Source of the DNA: Meghimatium bilineatum
Taxonomy: Eukaryota > Mollusca > Gastropoda > Stylommatophora > Philomycidae
Reading direction: 5' to 3'
Length of the DNA stretch: 64,000 nt
Assembly: GCA_034231615.1 (NCBI GenBank)
Contig: CM067299.1
Coordinates: 17,698,498-17,762,497 of the forward strand
Below are positions 11,063 through 24,706 of this stretch, one piece after another. The position numbers and the translations under genes are program-made. A model generated the notes under the pieces. That model did no database searches. It was not told where the DNA came from and saw nothing but the letters and a program-made list of their open reading frames with translations. Position 1 is the stretch's first letter. The number at the start of each line of letters is the position of its first letter.

Positions 11063-12459
11063 TATCGTATATTGTCAGGACACCCTGTGGTAAATTTTCT
11101 CAGCATAACGCAAGTCTTCGAAATGCCGCCTACGACAATGTAATTTGATTGGCGCCGTCTGATGAAGCCGCCTCTCTGCATCATGACACGGCCATGGTTA
11201 CTGTTCTATCAAAGGTAAGATACCGAAACGTTAATTTTGTACTGTCCTTATCCTTCTTTATTACAGCTATTTTCATTATCTTGTAATTATCAGTAGCAGC
11301 TTTTAGTAACACACTAGTATCTATTTATAGTACATGTATTTACAAGGTACAGAGTTAGATTTTACAACGTTTTTACTATGAAGAAACATTCCTCTCACGA
11401 GAAGAATGAAGATAAAGGGACGGTGAAGAAATGAGTAATCAAAGGGGTACGAGAACCATCAGTACGAATATTCTTCGTCTTGTGCTTGGAGAGCCCCCAG
11501 CACATATGGGTATGTCCAGGTAGCGCCAACATACATTCAGAATACTAAACTACGACGTGAACACACAAACGATTATTATCAATACTGCTAACACATGAAA
11601 CATTCAATTCGCAATGGCCTTTATACTAATTTCACATTCAGCATTGGGCGTAGCAACCAAACGCTTGAGGTTTAACGCAAAAAATATACAACAAAACAGT
11701 CTATTTATCTTCCATTCTCTTTCTGGTTGTCACAGACTCGGTAATATTCCAAACAAAAGATGACACTCTCGGTGGAACAATATGGGCAGCTCCCTGTATT
11801 GGCGGACAGGGTTGCCAGATAATATGAACTATTTGTGGCTAAATTTCACGCAGTTAACACATGGCACAAAAATGGCCAAACTCCTAAATCGTGTGCAAAA
11901 ACACATTAAAACATAGGGGATCTCACTAGCTTCCTCCCTTCCCTTCAAGTAGATTATCACTTGAAGCTACGGAGTTACGTGCTATGAGTGGCACTCTCGG
12001 CAGTGGGCGTGCCGCTTCGTTGAGAGTGACGAAGTACATATGGGAAACCGAGTACAGTGAAGTCAATCCTCTACGTATTTTAAACCACTTTTTAAACATT
12101 AAAACATAGTAAAACGAGATTGAATTCAGTGAAATGTAATTAAAAGCTATAATTTGAACAACTGCATCTATGATATGAAGTTGCATTATGTTTTTTAGTA
12201 TATACTTTTAAATGGTTGACTGAATATCGAGAGAAGAGCACTTAGGGAAATGCCCATTGTGCAGTGATGCTTCTTCGTAAAAACATTTTTCTCTGTTGTA
12301 TTTTGACGGCAGGTGTACCGAGTTGCTTGCTTGTGTTGTCAAACTTATATATGCACATCAATTTCAACAAGAAAATATGTAAATAGTAATACATTTTTAT
12401 TAAATGGTCAATTCCCAAATGTCACGGTCAAAAACTTTTGAGTTTTATATCAAGTCTGC
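11063..12459. other. No recognisable feature
   Basis: I looked for exons, TIRs and tRNAs and found none. A small palindrome 'tcaagt...acttga' near 11946 is not notable. Confidence 0.5.
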
Positions 12460-14700
12460 AAAACAATGAAACGCATTATCAATCATAGGATGCTGTGATA
12501 CCTTGAAAGTGAAAATCTTCTGGCATCGCAGAAAGCAGGCTTTAGCCAGTCCTACTCCACTGAAGATCAGGCTACCTATCTCTCCCGAGAGATTGAAGAC
12601 GCCCTCCAAAATAAGAAACTGGTACTAGCAGCATGGACAAAACTCAGGAAAGCATTTGATAAAGTTTGGAAAGAATGACTTAAATAATTTGTGAAATTGC
12701 AGAGTTAATTCGGGAATGTACAAATTAGTAAAAGCATATTAAATAATAGAAGAGCCACGGTAAAATTGGATGGTCGCAAGAGCAAGAAAGTCCTACTGCA
12801 TCATGGAGTCCCTTAGGGAGGAGTCATGTCAACCACGCTTTTCTTGGTTTACATCAGTTACCTAGTTGCCGAAATACCACACGGGATCAAAGTAGCAATG
12901 TATGCTGACGACCTGGTGATCTGGTGCACGGAAGAACATGTGACAGTGGCCACTAAACAAATTCAAAGAGCTATTGATGCCGTAACCCTATATGCAAATA
13001 GATGGTGTGTCAGCATTAACACATAAGTACAGCACTACACTTTTTACCCTCTCACTAAAACAAAACGCCGGTGATATCAAAATAGATGGAGAGCTTTTGA
13101 AAGAAGACAAATAACCCACATACCTCGAAGTTACTTTTGATGATAAGCTGACATGGAAACAACACATAAACAAAGCAACATCAAAAGCCAGGAGGAAGTT
13201 AGCTTACCTGAGAAAACTAAGTGGAACCACATGGGGAGCCAGTGGGAATATAATCCACAAAGTTTACCAACAAGGCATAAGACCACACCTGGAATATGGT
13301 TCAGCTGCGTGGTGTCCTGCATAAAAAACCACATTACAGAATCTAGATAAAGTACAAGACCAAGCGCTTAGGATAATGTTCGGAGCAATGAAATCAACAC
13401 CCATAGTAGATATGCAGAAAATGGGGAGAATGCAAACACTTGGCTAACGCAGGGACACAACGGTACTAATACAAGCAGAAAAGTTTCAGTGTATGCCAAA
13501 CAAGCCATCCAATGAAAGAAGTAAAAATCTAGCATTCGGACCATTGAAAAGAAGCAGCTTTATCCACCAAGCTAAATGACTACGTAGAAAACTTACAGAC
13601 CTGAAGTTGACAGCCCCTTACGGTCTGTACCTGAACAAACTCCCATGGAGTGAAAGGTATGAAATACCAATATACATTCAGACCCATGTGAAAGAAATAC
13701 TAAGTGAGGACGAGCAGAACAGTGTGCAGTGAAAGACAGTCACCCTCAGTTTCCTGGATGAGAAATATCCACAAGACAAATGGGTCAGAGTATACACAAA
13801 TGGGTCAGCACGGAATGCAGTGAGGAATCGAGGTGCAGGTGTATATATAGAATATCCATACACGCCTAGAGATACGATCCGACAGAGACGTTTTAAAATA
13901 ATTATGATGCAGAAATCCAGGCAATTAGGGTGACAACTGAAAATTGCAGAACTCTAACTCTGACCTACAGCCTGTGGTATTCCTGACAGATGCAAGGTCA
14001 GTGATTTAAGCTCTCCAGTCTGGAAAATTAACATAATTACAAAAGCTACGTAATGAATTGTCTTACCAATACAGGGTAACCACGCAGTGGATACCCTCTC
14101 ACTGTGGAATACCAGGACATGAAAAAGCAGACCAATTGGCTAAGGAAATTGCTCACAGAGACCAACCAGATGTACCAATCACCTACCATCAGAAATAAAC
14201 AGATGATCAAGTCAATAAGCCACAAACACCAGTACATGATGACTATCAGATTATGAAGAGATCAGAACAAGTTGTAATTCTATGCCTCAGTATGGGACAC
14301 AACCGACTCCGCAGTCACATGTGCACAAAATTCAAGATTGGCAACACGGGTATATGTACATCTGGACAGGCAGAACAGTGTCAGACATATACTTTAAGAG
14401 TGTTCTGAGTATGAAACGCTGAGACAGACATATTGGCCAGAGGAAACAACACTGAAATTAAAGCTCTATAGACCACTATATGAACTACAAAAGACTACAG
14501 TGAGTTTTATTCAGAAGACAGAATTACAGATCTAGACATGTTTCATGTGAACGAAATAAGAAGACAATGTCATGGTCAATGACATAAATTGACTACATTT
14601 GGCCTATTAAATAGCCAATACATCAACCCTGCTAGAGTATATGGCCATTCCAGAAGTTATTAATATCATATTTCGACTCAAGGTCGGACGTAATAGACTA
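12460..14700 (+). pseudogene. Decayed LINE with reverse transcriptase and RNase H
   Basis: Segments in several frames follow the order of a LINE ORF2. 'KAFDKVW' lies near 12650 (RT motif), 'MYADDLVIW' near 12900 (RT catalytic motif, intact aspartates) and 'DDKLTWKQHINKATSKARRK' near 13140. A C-terminal RNase H shows 'VYTNGSARN' near 13795 (the DG of the active site is now NG) and 'HEKADQLAKEI' near 14120. A cysteine- and histidine-poor tail follows, ending near 14690. There are many stops and frameshifts, so it is dead. It is related to the minus-strand copy at 29.4-32.2 kb, which shares 'DKLTWKQHINKAT' and 'LRKLSGTTWGA'. The RNase H places it in the Jockey/I-like group in the broad sense. 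Confidence 0.85.
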
Positions 14701-14726
14701 AGCGGCCATAATAATACAGTTCAAAT

Positions 14727-15002
14727 TTGATGAATGAGTGTATGTGCACATGTGGTCAAGCGAATCAGGAATTTAAAATGGATGCACGCTCAAGAACGGA
14801 CACACATAAGTCTTCTAAAATACCAAGCTTCAACAAGCCTGTTGACGGGGATGGAACTGATGAGGAAGATTTAAACACCCCCTGTAGTAAGTTTGAGTGT
14901 GGCACTAAAATTTTTAAAAATAGGAAGCCAAAAGAAGCGGGTAGCCCTCGGTTTTTCCCGAAAAATCTCAATTCCCACGAAAACATAAATGTGTTAAGGT
15001 AA
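14727..15002 (+). CDS. Unrecognised 91-codon open frame
   Basis: Not recognised. The frame is hydrophilic, rich in K, N, S and D, and contains four cysteines. It lies immediately downstream of the LINE end at 14700 and upstream of a minisatellite. There is no good splice acceptor before it, although 'AAG|GTAATC' at its end is a passable donor. It could be part of a LINE ORF1, a host exon or chance. Confidence 0.15.
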   Translation: MMNECMCTCGQANQEFKMDARSRTDTHKSSKIPSFNKPVDGDGTDEEDLNTPCSKFECGTKIFKNRKPKEAGSPRFFPKNLNSHENINVLR

Positions 15003-15184
15003 TCCCCTCTCCCTACTGAAGATGTAGCTGCGATCCCGTCACAGTTACACAGCTAGACTAATTTTTTTTTTACTTTTTACTGTCTAGTTTCTACAACGGA
15101 CAAGACAAGACTACAGATATAAACGTGAAAGCAGTGTCTGAGTAATAAGACTATAAATAGTACTCTATACCACATCTCTATTGT

Positions 15185-16160
15185 CTCTTAGTTTTACTAT
15201 CACTATTCACTAAATCCACATGTCTTTAGTTTTACTATCACTCTTCAATAAATCCACATGTCTTTAGTTTTACTATCACTCTTCAATAAATCCACATGTC
15301 TTTAGTTTTACTATCACTCTTCAATAAATCCACGTCTTTAGTTTTACTATCACTCTTCACTAAATCCACATGTCTTTAGTTTTACTATCACTCTTCAATA
15401 AATCCACGTCTTTAGTTTTACTATCACTCTTCAATAAATCCACGTCTTTAGTTTTACTATCACTCTTCAATAAATCCACGTCTTTAGTTTTACTATCACT
15501 CTTCACTAAATCCACATGTCTTTAGTTTTACTATCACTCTTCAATAAATCCACATGTCTTTAGTTTTACTATCACTCTTCAATAAATCCACGTCTTTAGT
15601 TTTACTATCACTCTTCAATAAATCCACATCTCTACTGTCTTTAGTTTTACTATCACTCTTCAATAAATCCACGTCTTTAGTTTTACTATCACTCTTCAAT
15701 AAATCCACATCTCTACTGTCTTTAGTTTTACTATCACTCTTCAATAAATCCACATGTCTTTAGTTTTACTATCACTTCAATAAATCCACATCTCTACTGT
15801 CTTTAGTTTTACTATCACTCTTCAATAAATCCACATGTCTTTAGTTTTACTATCACTCTTCAATAAATCCACGTCTTTAGTTTTACTATCACTCTTCAAT
15901 AAATCCACATCTCTACTGTCTTTAGTTTTACTATCACTCTTCAATAAATCCACGTCTTTAGTTTTACTATCACTCTTCAATAAATCCACGTCTTTAGTTT
16001 TACTATCACTCTTCAATAAATCCACGTCTTTAGTTTTACTATCACTCTTCAATAAATCCACGTCTTTAGTTTTACTATCACTCTTCAATAAATCCACATC
16101 TCTACTGTCTTTAGTTTTACTATCACTCTTCAATAAATCCACATCTCTACTGTCTTAATT
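15185..16160. repeat. Minisatellite, 36/38/45-bp units, about 26 copies
   Basis: The core is 'ctttagttttactatcactc' followed by 'ttcaataaatccac'. Spacers give three unit lengths: 36 ('gt'), 38 ('atgt') and 45 ('atctctactgt'). Runs of 36- and 45-bp units keep frames open on both strands (DLLKSDSKTKD and its antisense), which is a by-product of unit length. Confidence 0.96.
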
Positions 16161-17310
16161 TTGTGCGATCATTCTTGTTCGCGGACCAATTTTGACTTCC
16201 GTGTTTCAGAAATACACATAATAATAATTTATTGTTGAACCACCAACATCAAATAAAAGTGTAGTAGCAAACACAACAATGAGCATGAAAAGAACGAAGA
16301 ATTTGGACAATTACCTTTTACTGAAAATCCATGCGTGCAAATAACATGTTTTTTTATGTATTCCTCATTTTAAAACTCCATTAGGAAATATAAAACCTTA
16401 GCCTCGTGACAAAATGAGTAATGTATCTTGTGAAATAAGGCTAAGTTACGACAGCTATAGCAGACGAGATCAATCGCCAAACTTGAATGCATTGAATATC
16501 CGGGGCAAATGATTGCAATTCACCCAACCTACGTAACACGATAATCATCACGTTAAAATATGTTATCTGTAAAAATGAACTAGAGTGTTTTCCTAACAGA
16601 CTTCCTAACTACTCCTTGATGTGCAGCCTCCAAAACCAGAGTAGTGTTTAGTCCTTTAATGTGCATTATATCCTATGCCTGATCAGGACTTCTGGTCAAA
16701 ACGTCGACTTCGCGGGCGTTTTGTTTTTAACTCATTGTAACCGATTTTGCACAAGCAATAGTGCGATTAATACCATGCACTGGTGTATACTATTTCACTA
16801 AGAAAAACAGATTTACTGTGTCCACAGAGTTAACAGGCATCGGCTATTACCTGGTGACTAATTAGTCCTGATTGTTTCATTGAAAAGACTAAAGTAATGA
16901 ATTGAGTTGGCTAATTTGAGCAAACGGGTGATACACACACTACACTAGTGGTGCATGTCAACATTGCTAGCAGATCGCGACCTACTCTTCCTTTAATATA
17001 TATACAGACCACGTGACTAAGCAGAACACACACCAGCCATTTACATATTTACATCCTATCCGTTCAAGCTGGTGTTCTGAAGCTTGTATTGAACAGATAT
17101 CTAAATACATCGACCAAACGAAAAGACAATCATTATTCGTTAAAGAAAAAGGTGAAAAGTACAAAATTATTGTACGTGCCCTTTCATCGTGTTAAACGAT
17201 TCTCAAATTGTACTTTGTCCACCTCCACCCAAAAAAAAAAATTTTTTAAATTAACACAATCATCAGGTATGCATTTATAATGCAACTATATTTTTTTCCC
17301 TTTCAGCCTA
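16161..17310. other. No recognisable feature
   Basis: AT-rich, apparently unique DNA with an A-run and T-run at 17228-17246. No gene found. Confidence 0.5.
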
Positions 17311-17400
17311 TCCTCTATTCTCATTCGCTTCTCAAACTCCCGCTGGTTAGTAGAATGTAGTCCTGAGAACAGAATGATTGTGCACACCCAGTGATACGTT
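17311..17400 (-). mobile_element. SINE family A, 3'-end fragment
   Basis: 'ttctcattcgcttctcaaac' followed by 'tagtagaatgtagtcctgag' matches the tail half of family A. The rest is missing. Confidence 0.6.
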
Positions 17401-17912
17401 TTAGCCTGTAAAGTACAAGGTCACAGTGGGTGATAAACCGTTACGGAGTAGAGCAGATACGTTTTTTTGCCGGGCGATAGAAATGATGGCTGTCACAGGC
17501 TATGGAAATTCACCTTAATTAAAATCATGCCGAAATCGGATGCTAGACTTACAAGACGCAAATTGAACAGTATAGCACAACGTAATCCATGTTTTCTGGC
17601 GGAAAACACGATTTTCGTGATAATTATTTGAACACAGAAGAAATTTACAGCTTTACTGCAATATATAAATCTTGTCAATTCACGCGTCACTCCCAGGTCC
17701 TGCATTCTGATCATAACACAGAGGGAATACCGTGCATCCCGTGCACGGAAAGGAACAGTAGCAGGTAATAGAAAAATGGCAAGCCAAGACGAAGATGTGC
17801 AAAAGACACTTCAAAGTGTTTAAACATGCCCTTAGTTGCAGCAAGTCAGCTCGCCCGAAATGGCGTATTGTTCAGAACATCGCTCAAAAAAATACATATT
17901 CTAGAAATAATG

Positions 17913-17913
<1 letters not shown>
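17401..17913. other. No recognisable feature
   Basis: No conserved frame or repeat family identified. Confidence 0.4.
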
Positions 17914-19345
<1,432 letters not shown>

Positions 19346-19402
19346 CTAGGTGGAGTTTTTAATTGAGGTTTTCCTCCAGGACATTAGTAAAACAGGTGGG
19401 AC

Positions 19403-19502
19403 NNNNNNNNNNNNNNNNNNNNNNNNNNNNNNNNNNNNNNNNNNNNNNNNNNNNNNNNNNNNNNNNNNNNNNNNNNNNNNNNNNNNNNNNNNNNNNNNNN
19501 NN
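19403..19502. other. Assembly gap (100 N)
   Basis: Exactly 100 N, the usual placeholder for a gap of unknown size. The sequence to the right begins inside a LINE, so the missing DNA probably contains more of that LINE. Confidence 0.99.
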
Positions 19503-19747
19503 GTTGGGTCACCTTTACCAATTAAGGATCTCATACACAGATGAATGTCCATGTGGATCCGGAACCCAGACCCCGGAAACACATACTTCAGGACTGCCGA
19601 ACATACAAAGAGCAGAGACAGCAGACCTGGTCAGTGGATACAGACTTGAGGCAAAAGCTATGGGGCAGCCGCTCTGACCTGGAGAAGACAGTGGACTTCA
19701 TCTTGACGACAGGCCTGACGGTATAGCATGACCACAGAAGAAGAAGA
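19503..19747 (+). pseudogene. LINE C-terminus and 3' end
   Basis: The frame reads 'DECPCGSGTQTPEHILQDC', then '...LRQKLWGSRSDLEKTVDFI' and '...TTGLTV' with a stop, followed by GAAGAAGAA. This cysteine/histidine C-terminal segment is typical of Jockey-like LINEs with RNase H. It reads after one single-base shift near 19590. Its 5' part is lost in the gap. Confidence 0.75.
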
Positions 19748-20415
19748 ACTATGTCATCTCTTTATCACATTAGTATGTCATCTCATTATCACATTAGTAT
19801 GTCATCTGAAACTGCAAGACAGAAGCGGACACGTAGAAAAGAAAAAACATCTCAACCTCACACAGATACCTTCTATTGTTGTCAATTCTGTAAAAGAAAA
19901 TTTTGTGCGCGCATTGGACTTGCTAGTCATTTAAAAACGCACTATTAACTTTATTATTTTATTATTTATTGTTATTATTATTATGGTTGAGTTTTTGGTC
20001 ATCGTCGATCACGACGGACGAACATCATCATCATCATCAGTATGTCATCTCTTTATCACATTAGTATGTCATCTCTTTATCACATTAGTATGTCATCTAT
20101 TTATCACATTAGTATGTCATCTCATTATCACATTAGTATGTCATCTTTTTATCACATTAGAGTATGTCATGTCTTTATCACATTAGTATGTCATCTCTTT
20201 ATCACATTAGAGTATGTCATGTCTTTATCATATTAGTATGTCATCTCTTTATCACATTACTATGTCATCTCTTTATCACATTAGTATCATCTCATTATCA
20301 CATTACTATGTCATCTTTTATCACATTAGAGTATGTCATCTCTTACCACATTTGTATGTATTAGTATGCGCTATTATCACATTAGTATGTCCTATTTTTA
20401 TCACTTTATTATATA
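19748..20415. repeat. 24-bp minisatellite, split by a LINE end
   Basis: The unit is 'tatgtcatctctttatcacattag' with variants. Two and a half units lie at 19748-19806 and about 15 more from 20039 to 20410. The intervening DNA is a LINE 3' end. Confidence 0.9.
19807..20038 (+). pseudogene. LINE 3' end with zinc-finger-like tail
   Basis: Encodes 'CCQFCKRKFCARIGLASHLK' and then 'TH', a C2H2-like segment that closes ORF2 in one LINE family. A 3' UTR with 'cgatcacgacggacgaacat' and (CAT)n follows. The same family is seen on the minus strand at 32.97-34.1 kb. Confidence 0.75.
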
Positions 20416-21120
20416 TTATTTGCTTCATAGACTGCAGTAAGACTTTTACCAACATACCATAAATATAAATTAAAAATGAATAGAAAATTGAATATCTCCA
20501 AGAAATCAGCTTGGAAGAGACATGGGAATGATAAGAAATATATATTGGAACAAATTACATCAATAAGTGTGATGATGATGATTATAAAATAATTTTTTTA
20601 GCAGTGAGCAGGTAGCTCTTGACAGCCCATAACTTTTCTGACAAAAGCACAGGTGCCTCTCAGTTGAGTAACCAAGGTGACACCAAAATTTGTATAACAT
20701 TTGTTGTCTCAAAGGTATGGTTGTGTTGGGGGGGGGGGTTAAAGGTGCATGTTTAGTCCCCCAAGGGAGGCATTCTAGTGCAACAGTATCCAAGGATTGT
20801 CACATCCTGTTAGGAGCATAGTATATACTTCTGGGTCAACTAGTTCATCATTCTTCTGTCAGATTTGTAGGCCTATCTACAGTGATGGTAGACATTTGGC
20901 ATTCCCTGCCACCTAGGAGTCTGTCACAGAAGATGAAGGTGCAATATCTGTTGGCTTTCATCTCTTTGCCATCCATGAGGATTATTTGATACCAGGTAAA
21001 AGTAATAAATTGAGACAAGCCATGCAAATAAACCATAGAGGTGGGGGGTGGGGGGGGGGGGGGGGGGGGGTAGTGATCAGAACCTACAATATGAAGCATT
21101 TATAACCATAAAGATGAATG
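20416..21120. other. Unclassified stretch with G-runs
   Basis: Contains G-runs at about 20730-20739 and 21042-21070 (nearly 30 G with a few T). 'aaggattgtcacatcctg' near 20791 resembles 'aaaggattgtcacgtcctga' near 53223, so part of it may be an unnamed repeat. No gene found. Confidence 0.5.
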
Positions 21121-21587
21121 TTGGATGGGTTTTCAAGTCTATTTATCATCTAGTTATATCATATCATTTAGTTATATCATATCATCTAGTCATATCATCT
21201 AGTTATATCATCCAGTTAATCATCTAGTACAAATATACTTCTGCGAGTGATAATTCTGGTGGGCCCCTGGTAAGAATAACAAACTTATCCTGCGGTCTTG
21301 TTGTGGTAGAGCCTATCTATCTTTACACTATATTCAGCGCAAGCGCTGCTGCTGCTAAAATTAGTTTCTCAAAATACAAAATCAAGACCTATACACAACG
21401 TTCCTTACTCATTGATTACCTACATGTTTGTTATAGGGGGAGGGGTGTTAAATGAAATAATTGGTGCTCAATCTCTAATAGCTAACTTTATATATGACAC
21501 ACAGAACACCATCCATTAATTCGGACAACTATTTCTAATCCACTCACCCCACTACTCATTAAATCCTAGTACCATTTTTAGCTGGGT

Positions 21588-22020
21588 GTGTCATCATATG
21601 ACGTATTCTCTCCAGAACGTTGTCTTCCCAATGAACTCCCTGACCCTTCTCTGTCTTGGGTGATACAGCTTGCATTTTCCAACAACGTATTCATGTTATC
21701 TTTAATGTCGTCAGTCCATCATCTTCTTGGTCCTGCCTTTCCTCCTCCAACCAGGTGCTCTGCCCTCCATTATTTGTCTTTCTAAACAATTGTGTCAAAA
21801 CAGGTGTAATTTTCTTTTCGCTATTGTGTTTAGTAACCAACACTCTGGAATCTTCAATGTGTTTATAAAATCTTAGTTTCTCTTATTTTCCTTCCATGAT
21901 ATTCTAAGTATCATTCTGTAGCATTTCATCTCAAATGCGTTGATCTTATTTGCCACTGTTTTACTTAGGGTCCCTGTTTCACAGCCGTATGTTGCAACCA
22001 GAAAAATAAAGTTTGCAACA
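21588..22020 (-). pseudogene. 5'-truncated LINE insertion with 10-bp TSD
   Basis: Flanked by 'ttagctgggt' at 21578-21587 and 22021-22030. The minus strand reads 'VATYGCETG', then 'INAFEMKCYRMILRISWKE', then 'MEGRAPGWRRKGR', the C-terminal part of an RTE-like ORF2. Homologous to 46.84-47.2 kb. Confidence 0.85.
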
Positions 22021-22377
22021 TTAGCTGGGTACAATATAAAATAGAGAGGCATGGGACGGAATTTTATATTGATGTTTTCAGAGTGGTACCCCATCCAACC
22101 CTAAGGGATTATTGTTTTAATATATAAAATTTAAAAAACTGACTGTACCCAGAATTAAAATCTTCTGCAGATTTGTAAACATTAGCTCACTGCACTGTCA
22201 CTGTGTTAAGATGACTCTCCAATATATGCCAATGTTGAACTGTTATATGGTTATTCTCTCTAATATAATCTTTACACTTATCATGCCACACTAATTTGAT
22301 TACATTGTCTCAACACTGATACCTAACAAGTGATTAAGTTTATATCACCAGGCAGCATTTATAAGCTCATCAACTGT

Positions 22378-22597
22378 CATCATCATCAAGTGCCGTCTCC
22401 ACAACAAAAGTTGGCTGCAACAGAGCTCCAACATCCTGTCTCTTGTTTTGGTGGTGCACTCTGCTAGATTGTAACCTGTCCATCTTGCGATGTTACTCTC
22501 CCACTTGCTCACCTCCCTTCGACTGTAACCTCAAGTGAGGCCTTCAACAAGGTGCCATATCTTTTAATGTTTCCAAAATATTTTATTTGCTTTATCG
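22378..22597 (-). pseudogene. 5'-truncated LINE insertion with 8-bp TSD
   Basis: Flanked by 'tcaactgt' at 22370-22377 and 22598-22605. The minus strand reads 'SKWESNIARWTGYNLAECTT', and the 3' end is a TGATGATG tail at the left border. A related fragment lies at 25415-25570. Confidence 0.8.
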
Positions 22598-22770
22598 TCA
22601 ACTGTAGTGGCAGGAAAATGTTACCACAGTGGGATAGTGGATATATAACAAAGTATCATGAGCGTGTGGAGAAGTAGTTAGAGCTCTTCAAAAGCATGTA
22701 CAGTACATAATCCAGGAGCGCATGTAAAATAACTGTAAATGTTCATATTTAAATATTTAAACCAAATGTA

Positions 22771-23139
22771 GTCCTAAAGAATATACTGCAGCAAATGGGT
22801 TACATCTATTCGAGATCTCACAGCAATAACCTACTAACATTTGACTATGTTGCTTTTTCGTTAGCATTTGTCCTCTCTAAATCAGTGAAGGATAAGGTAC
22901 CCATTTTCAGCTGACATTACCATTGAGTGTCTAAACGGAAACTTGATGGTATTGAGGTATAAATACTAAAATCAACCAAATTTAAAAGAAAACAACTTTT
23001 ACCTCTCCCATCTTATTTATCTGAATTTGGCTTTAGTGCTGTAAATGATATATTACTAAAGAAATGAAGTTAACTGGTTATCACTAAACAAGGAGACTTG
23101 AGACTGAAGACACTTCTTTTAGACAACAAGTAGAATACT
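22771..23139. other. Spacer between duplicated segments
   Basis: AT-rich. 'ataaggtacccattttcagctgacat' near 22893 resembles the conserved part of SINE family E but is too short to call. No gene found. Confidence 0.4.
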
Positions 23140-23600
23140 ATCAATTACTTCCAACACTTCCTAATCTACCCACCCACTACTCATTAAATGCAAGTACCAT
23201 TTTGAACTGGCTACAATAGGAAATTGATTGCATTGAGATTTAAAAACTGTGTGGCAGGTATGTAAACATAGCTTACTATATTGTCATTGTGCTTAGCTGA
23301 CTCTCCCACAAATGAGCTGTTATCTGGTTATCTCTATTATAATCTTTACACTTATTATGCCATGCTAATTTAATTACCTTGTCAGCACTGATACCTAACA
23401 AATGATTAAATACATATCACCAGGCCACATTGTAAGCTCATCAACTGAAGTGGCATGCAAGTGATACCACAGTAGGATAAGAGATATATAATGAAGTATC
23501 ATGATCATTAGAAGAAGTAAATATAACTCTTAAAAAATGTGTACATAGTCTAGAAGCACATGTAAAACAACTGTAACTGTTCAGATATATAAATATATAT
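23140..23600. repeat. Duplicated segment, copy 2 (empty sites)
   Basis: Matches copy 1 without its LINEs. 'accattttgaactggctaca' and 'catcaactgaagtgg' are the corresponding unoccupied sites. Confidence 0.85.
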
Positions 23601-23622
23601 ATATATATATATGGGACTTATG

Positions 23623-23682
<60 letters not shown>
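23587..23682. repeat. (TA)n microsatellite, interrupted
   Basis: Two TA runs separated by 'gggacttatgattt'. Confidence 0.9.
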
Positions 23683-23684
<2 letters not shown>

Positions 23685-23775
23685 CATTAATTTCATTGGT
23701 GTTACACGGAAATCCGTGACCGTAGGTAGTTAAAAATGTAAACAGTGCACTATTTATAGCACAGTGAAAACTTAT
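23683..23775 (+). repeat. Dispersed repeat R90, copy 1
   Basis: About 90 bp are shared, inverted, with 35518-35606: 'ttaatttcattggtgttaca', 'cggaaatc(c/t)gtgac' and 'taaaaatgtaaacagtg', then 'gctatttatagcaca' with small differences. Only two copies are seen here. Family unknown; it may be the edge of a larger element. Confidence 0.75.
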
Positions 23776-23940
23776 TCTTTACTTTTACCTATATCTTATA
23801 TAATTATCCTCAGTTGCATAGATTTGCTCGATCAACCGTATTCCTGTTGACTCTGACTGATAGGCCGGCCTAATAATAATGAACGAAACAATTAGGCCCT
23901 ACTACTAACGACACGTCAACTTAACCGGGTAACAATAATT

Positions 23941-24706
23941 AGGTACTTGGACATCTGAGATTAGCGTGTTTGGGAAATTTTGCTTAGGCTATAAATTTCT
24001 TGTGACAGGGTTTAAAAAAGTGTTTGCATCATTTCTTGTGTTTGAAACTAGATTTATTAAGTTATGTAACCATTTTTCTTTTTATATAATGTAACTTTTA
24101 AGAGAGTAAAACAATGCCCAAACCAACAGTGAATTATTTAAAACATCAACATTTGTTTAAATTATGAAAATTAGCCAACATTTTGAATATTAATTAGTTG
24201 TAAGTGCATCTGAGAATCACAGCAATGTGATCAACAGATGAGGTATGTCTTTGCGAATACAAAAATATATAGTTTCTGTGGTATTTTATTATGTTTAATA
24301 GATATATAATTTATTTTCATTCTAATTATGCAAATTAGTAGCCATTTTGAATATCAATTAGTTCTGTGTCCATCAGAAAATTCCAGAAATGTGATCAACA
24401 TAAGCGTCTTTACTCCGCAAACACAAAAATGTATAGTTTGTGTATTGTATTATTGAAAATAACAAAGATAATTCAGAAATTATCAGCTTTGCTACATTTT
24501 GTAGTCACAAGTTTTATTTATATTTTCCTATATGTTCCATATAAATTATTTGGATGTCAAATTCATTAGAAAAAAATTCATAACTTTTTTTCAGGATTGT
24601 CGTACAGACTTAGTTGAGGTATCATTGAATTGCAATTTTTAAGGGCTATCTAACTATATTATTTGTAATTGTGTAGCACTATTTTGAAAATTTTGTCCAA
24701 GTACCT
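23941..24706. mobile_element. Possible DNA transposon with 13-bp terminal inverted repeats
   Basis: 'aggtacttggaca' at 23941-23953 is exactly inverted at 24694-24706. Inside, a block of about 135 bp (24168-24300) is repeated, diverged, at 24325-24465; shared phrases include 'attttgaatat', 'aattagtt' and 'aatgtgatcaaca'. No transposase frame. The target duplication is unclear, so classification is open. Confidence 0.45.

Larger units (their letters stand above)
21490..22770. repeat. Duplicated segment, copy 1 (filled)
   Basis: The non-LINE parts match 23140-23600 in order: 'cccactactcattaaat', 'ataatctttacacttat', 'ctgatacctaacaa', 'atatcaccaggc', 'ataagctcatcaact' and 'catgtaaaataactgtaaat'. 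This copy carries two LINE insertions (21588-22020 and 22378-22597) that are absent from copy 2. Confidence 0.85.

Noticed and set aside
15541..16158. Long frames on both strands with DLLKSDSKTK repeats
   Set aside because: Both strands are open because many units are 36 or 45 bp. No start context, no conservation, no splice signals.
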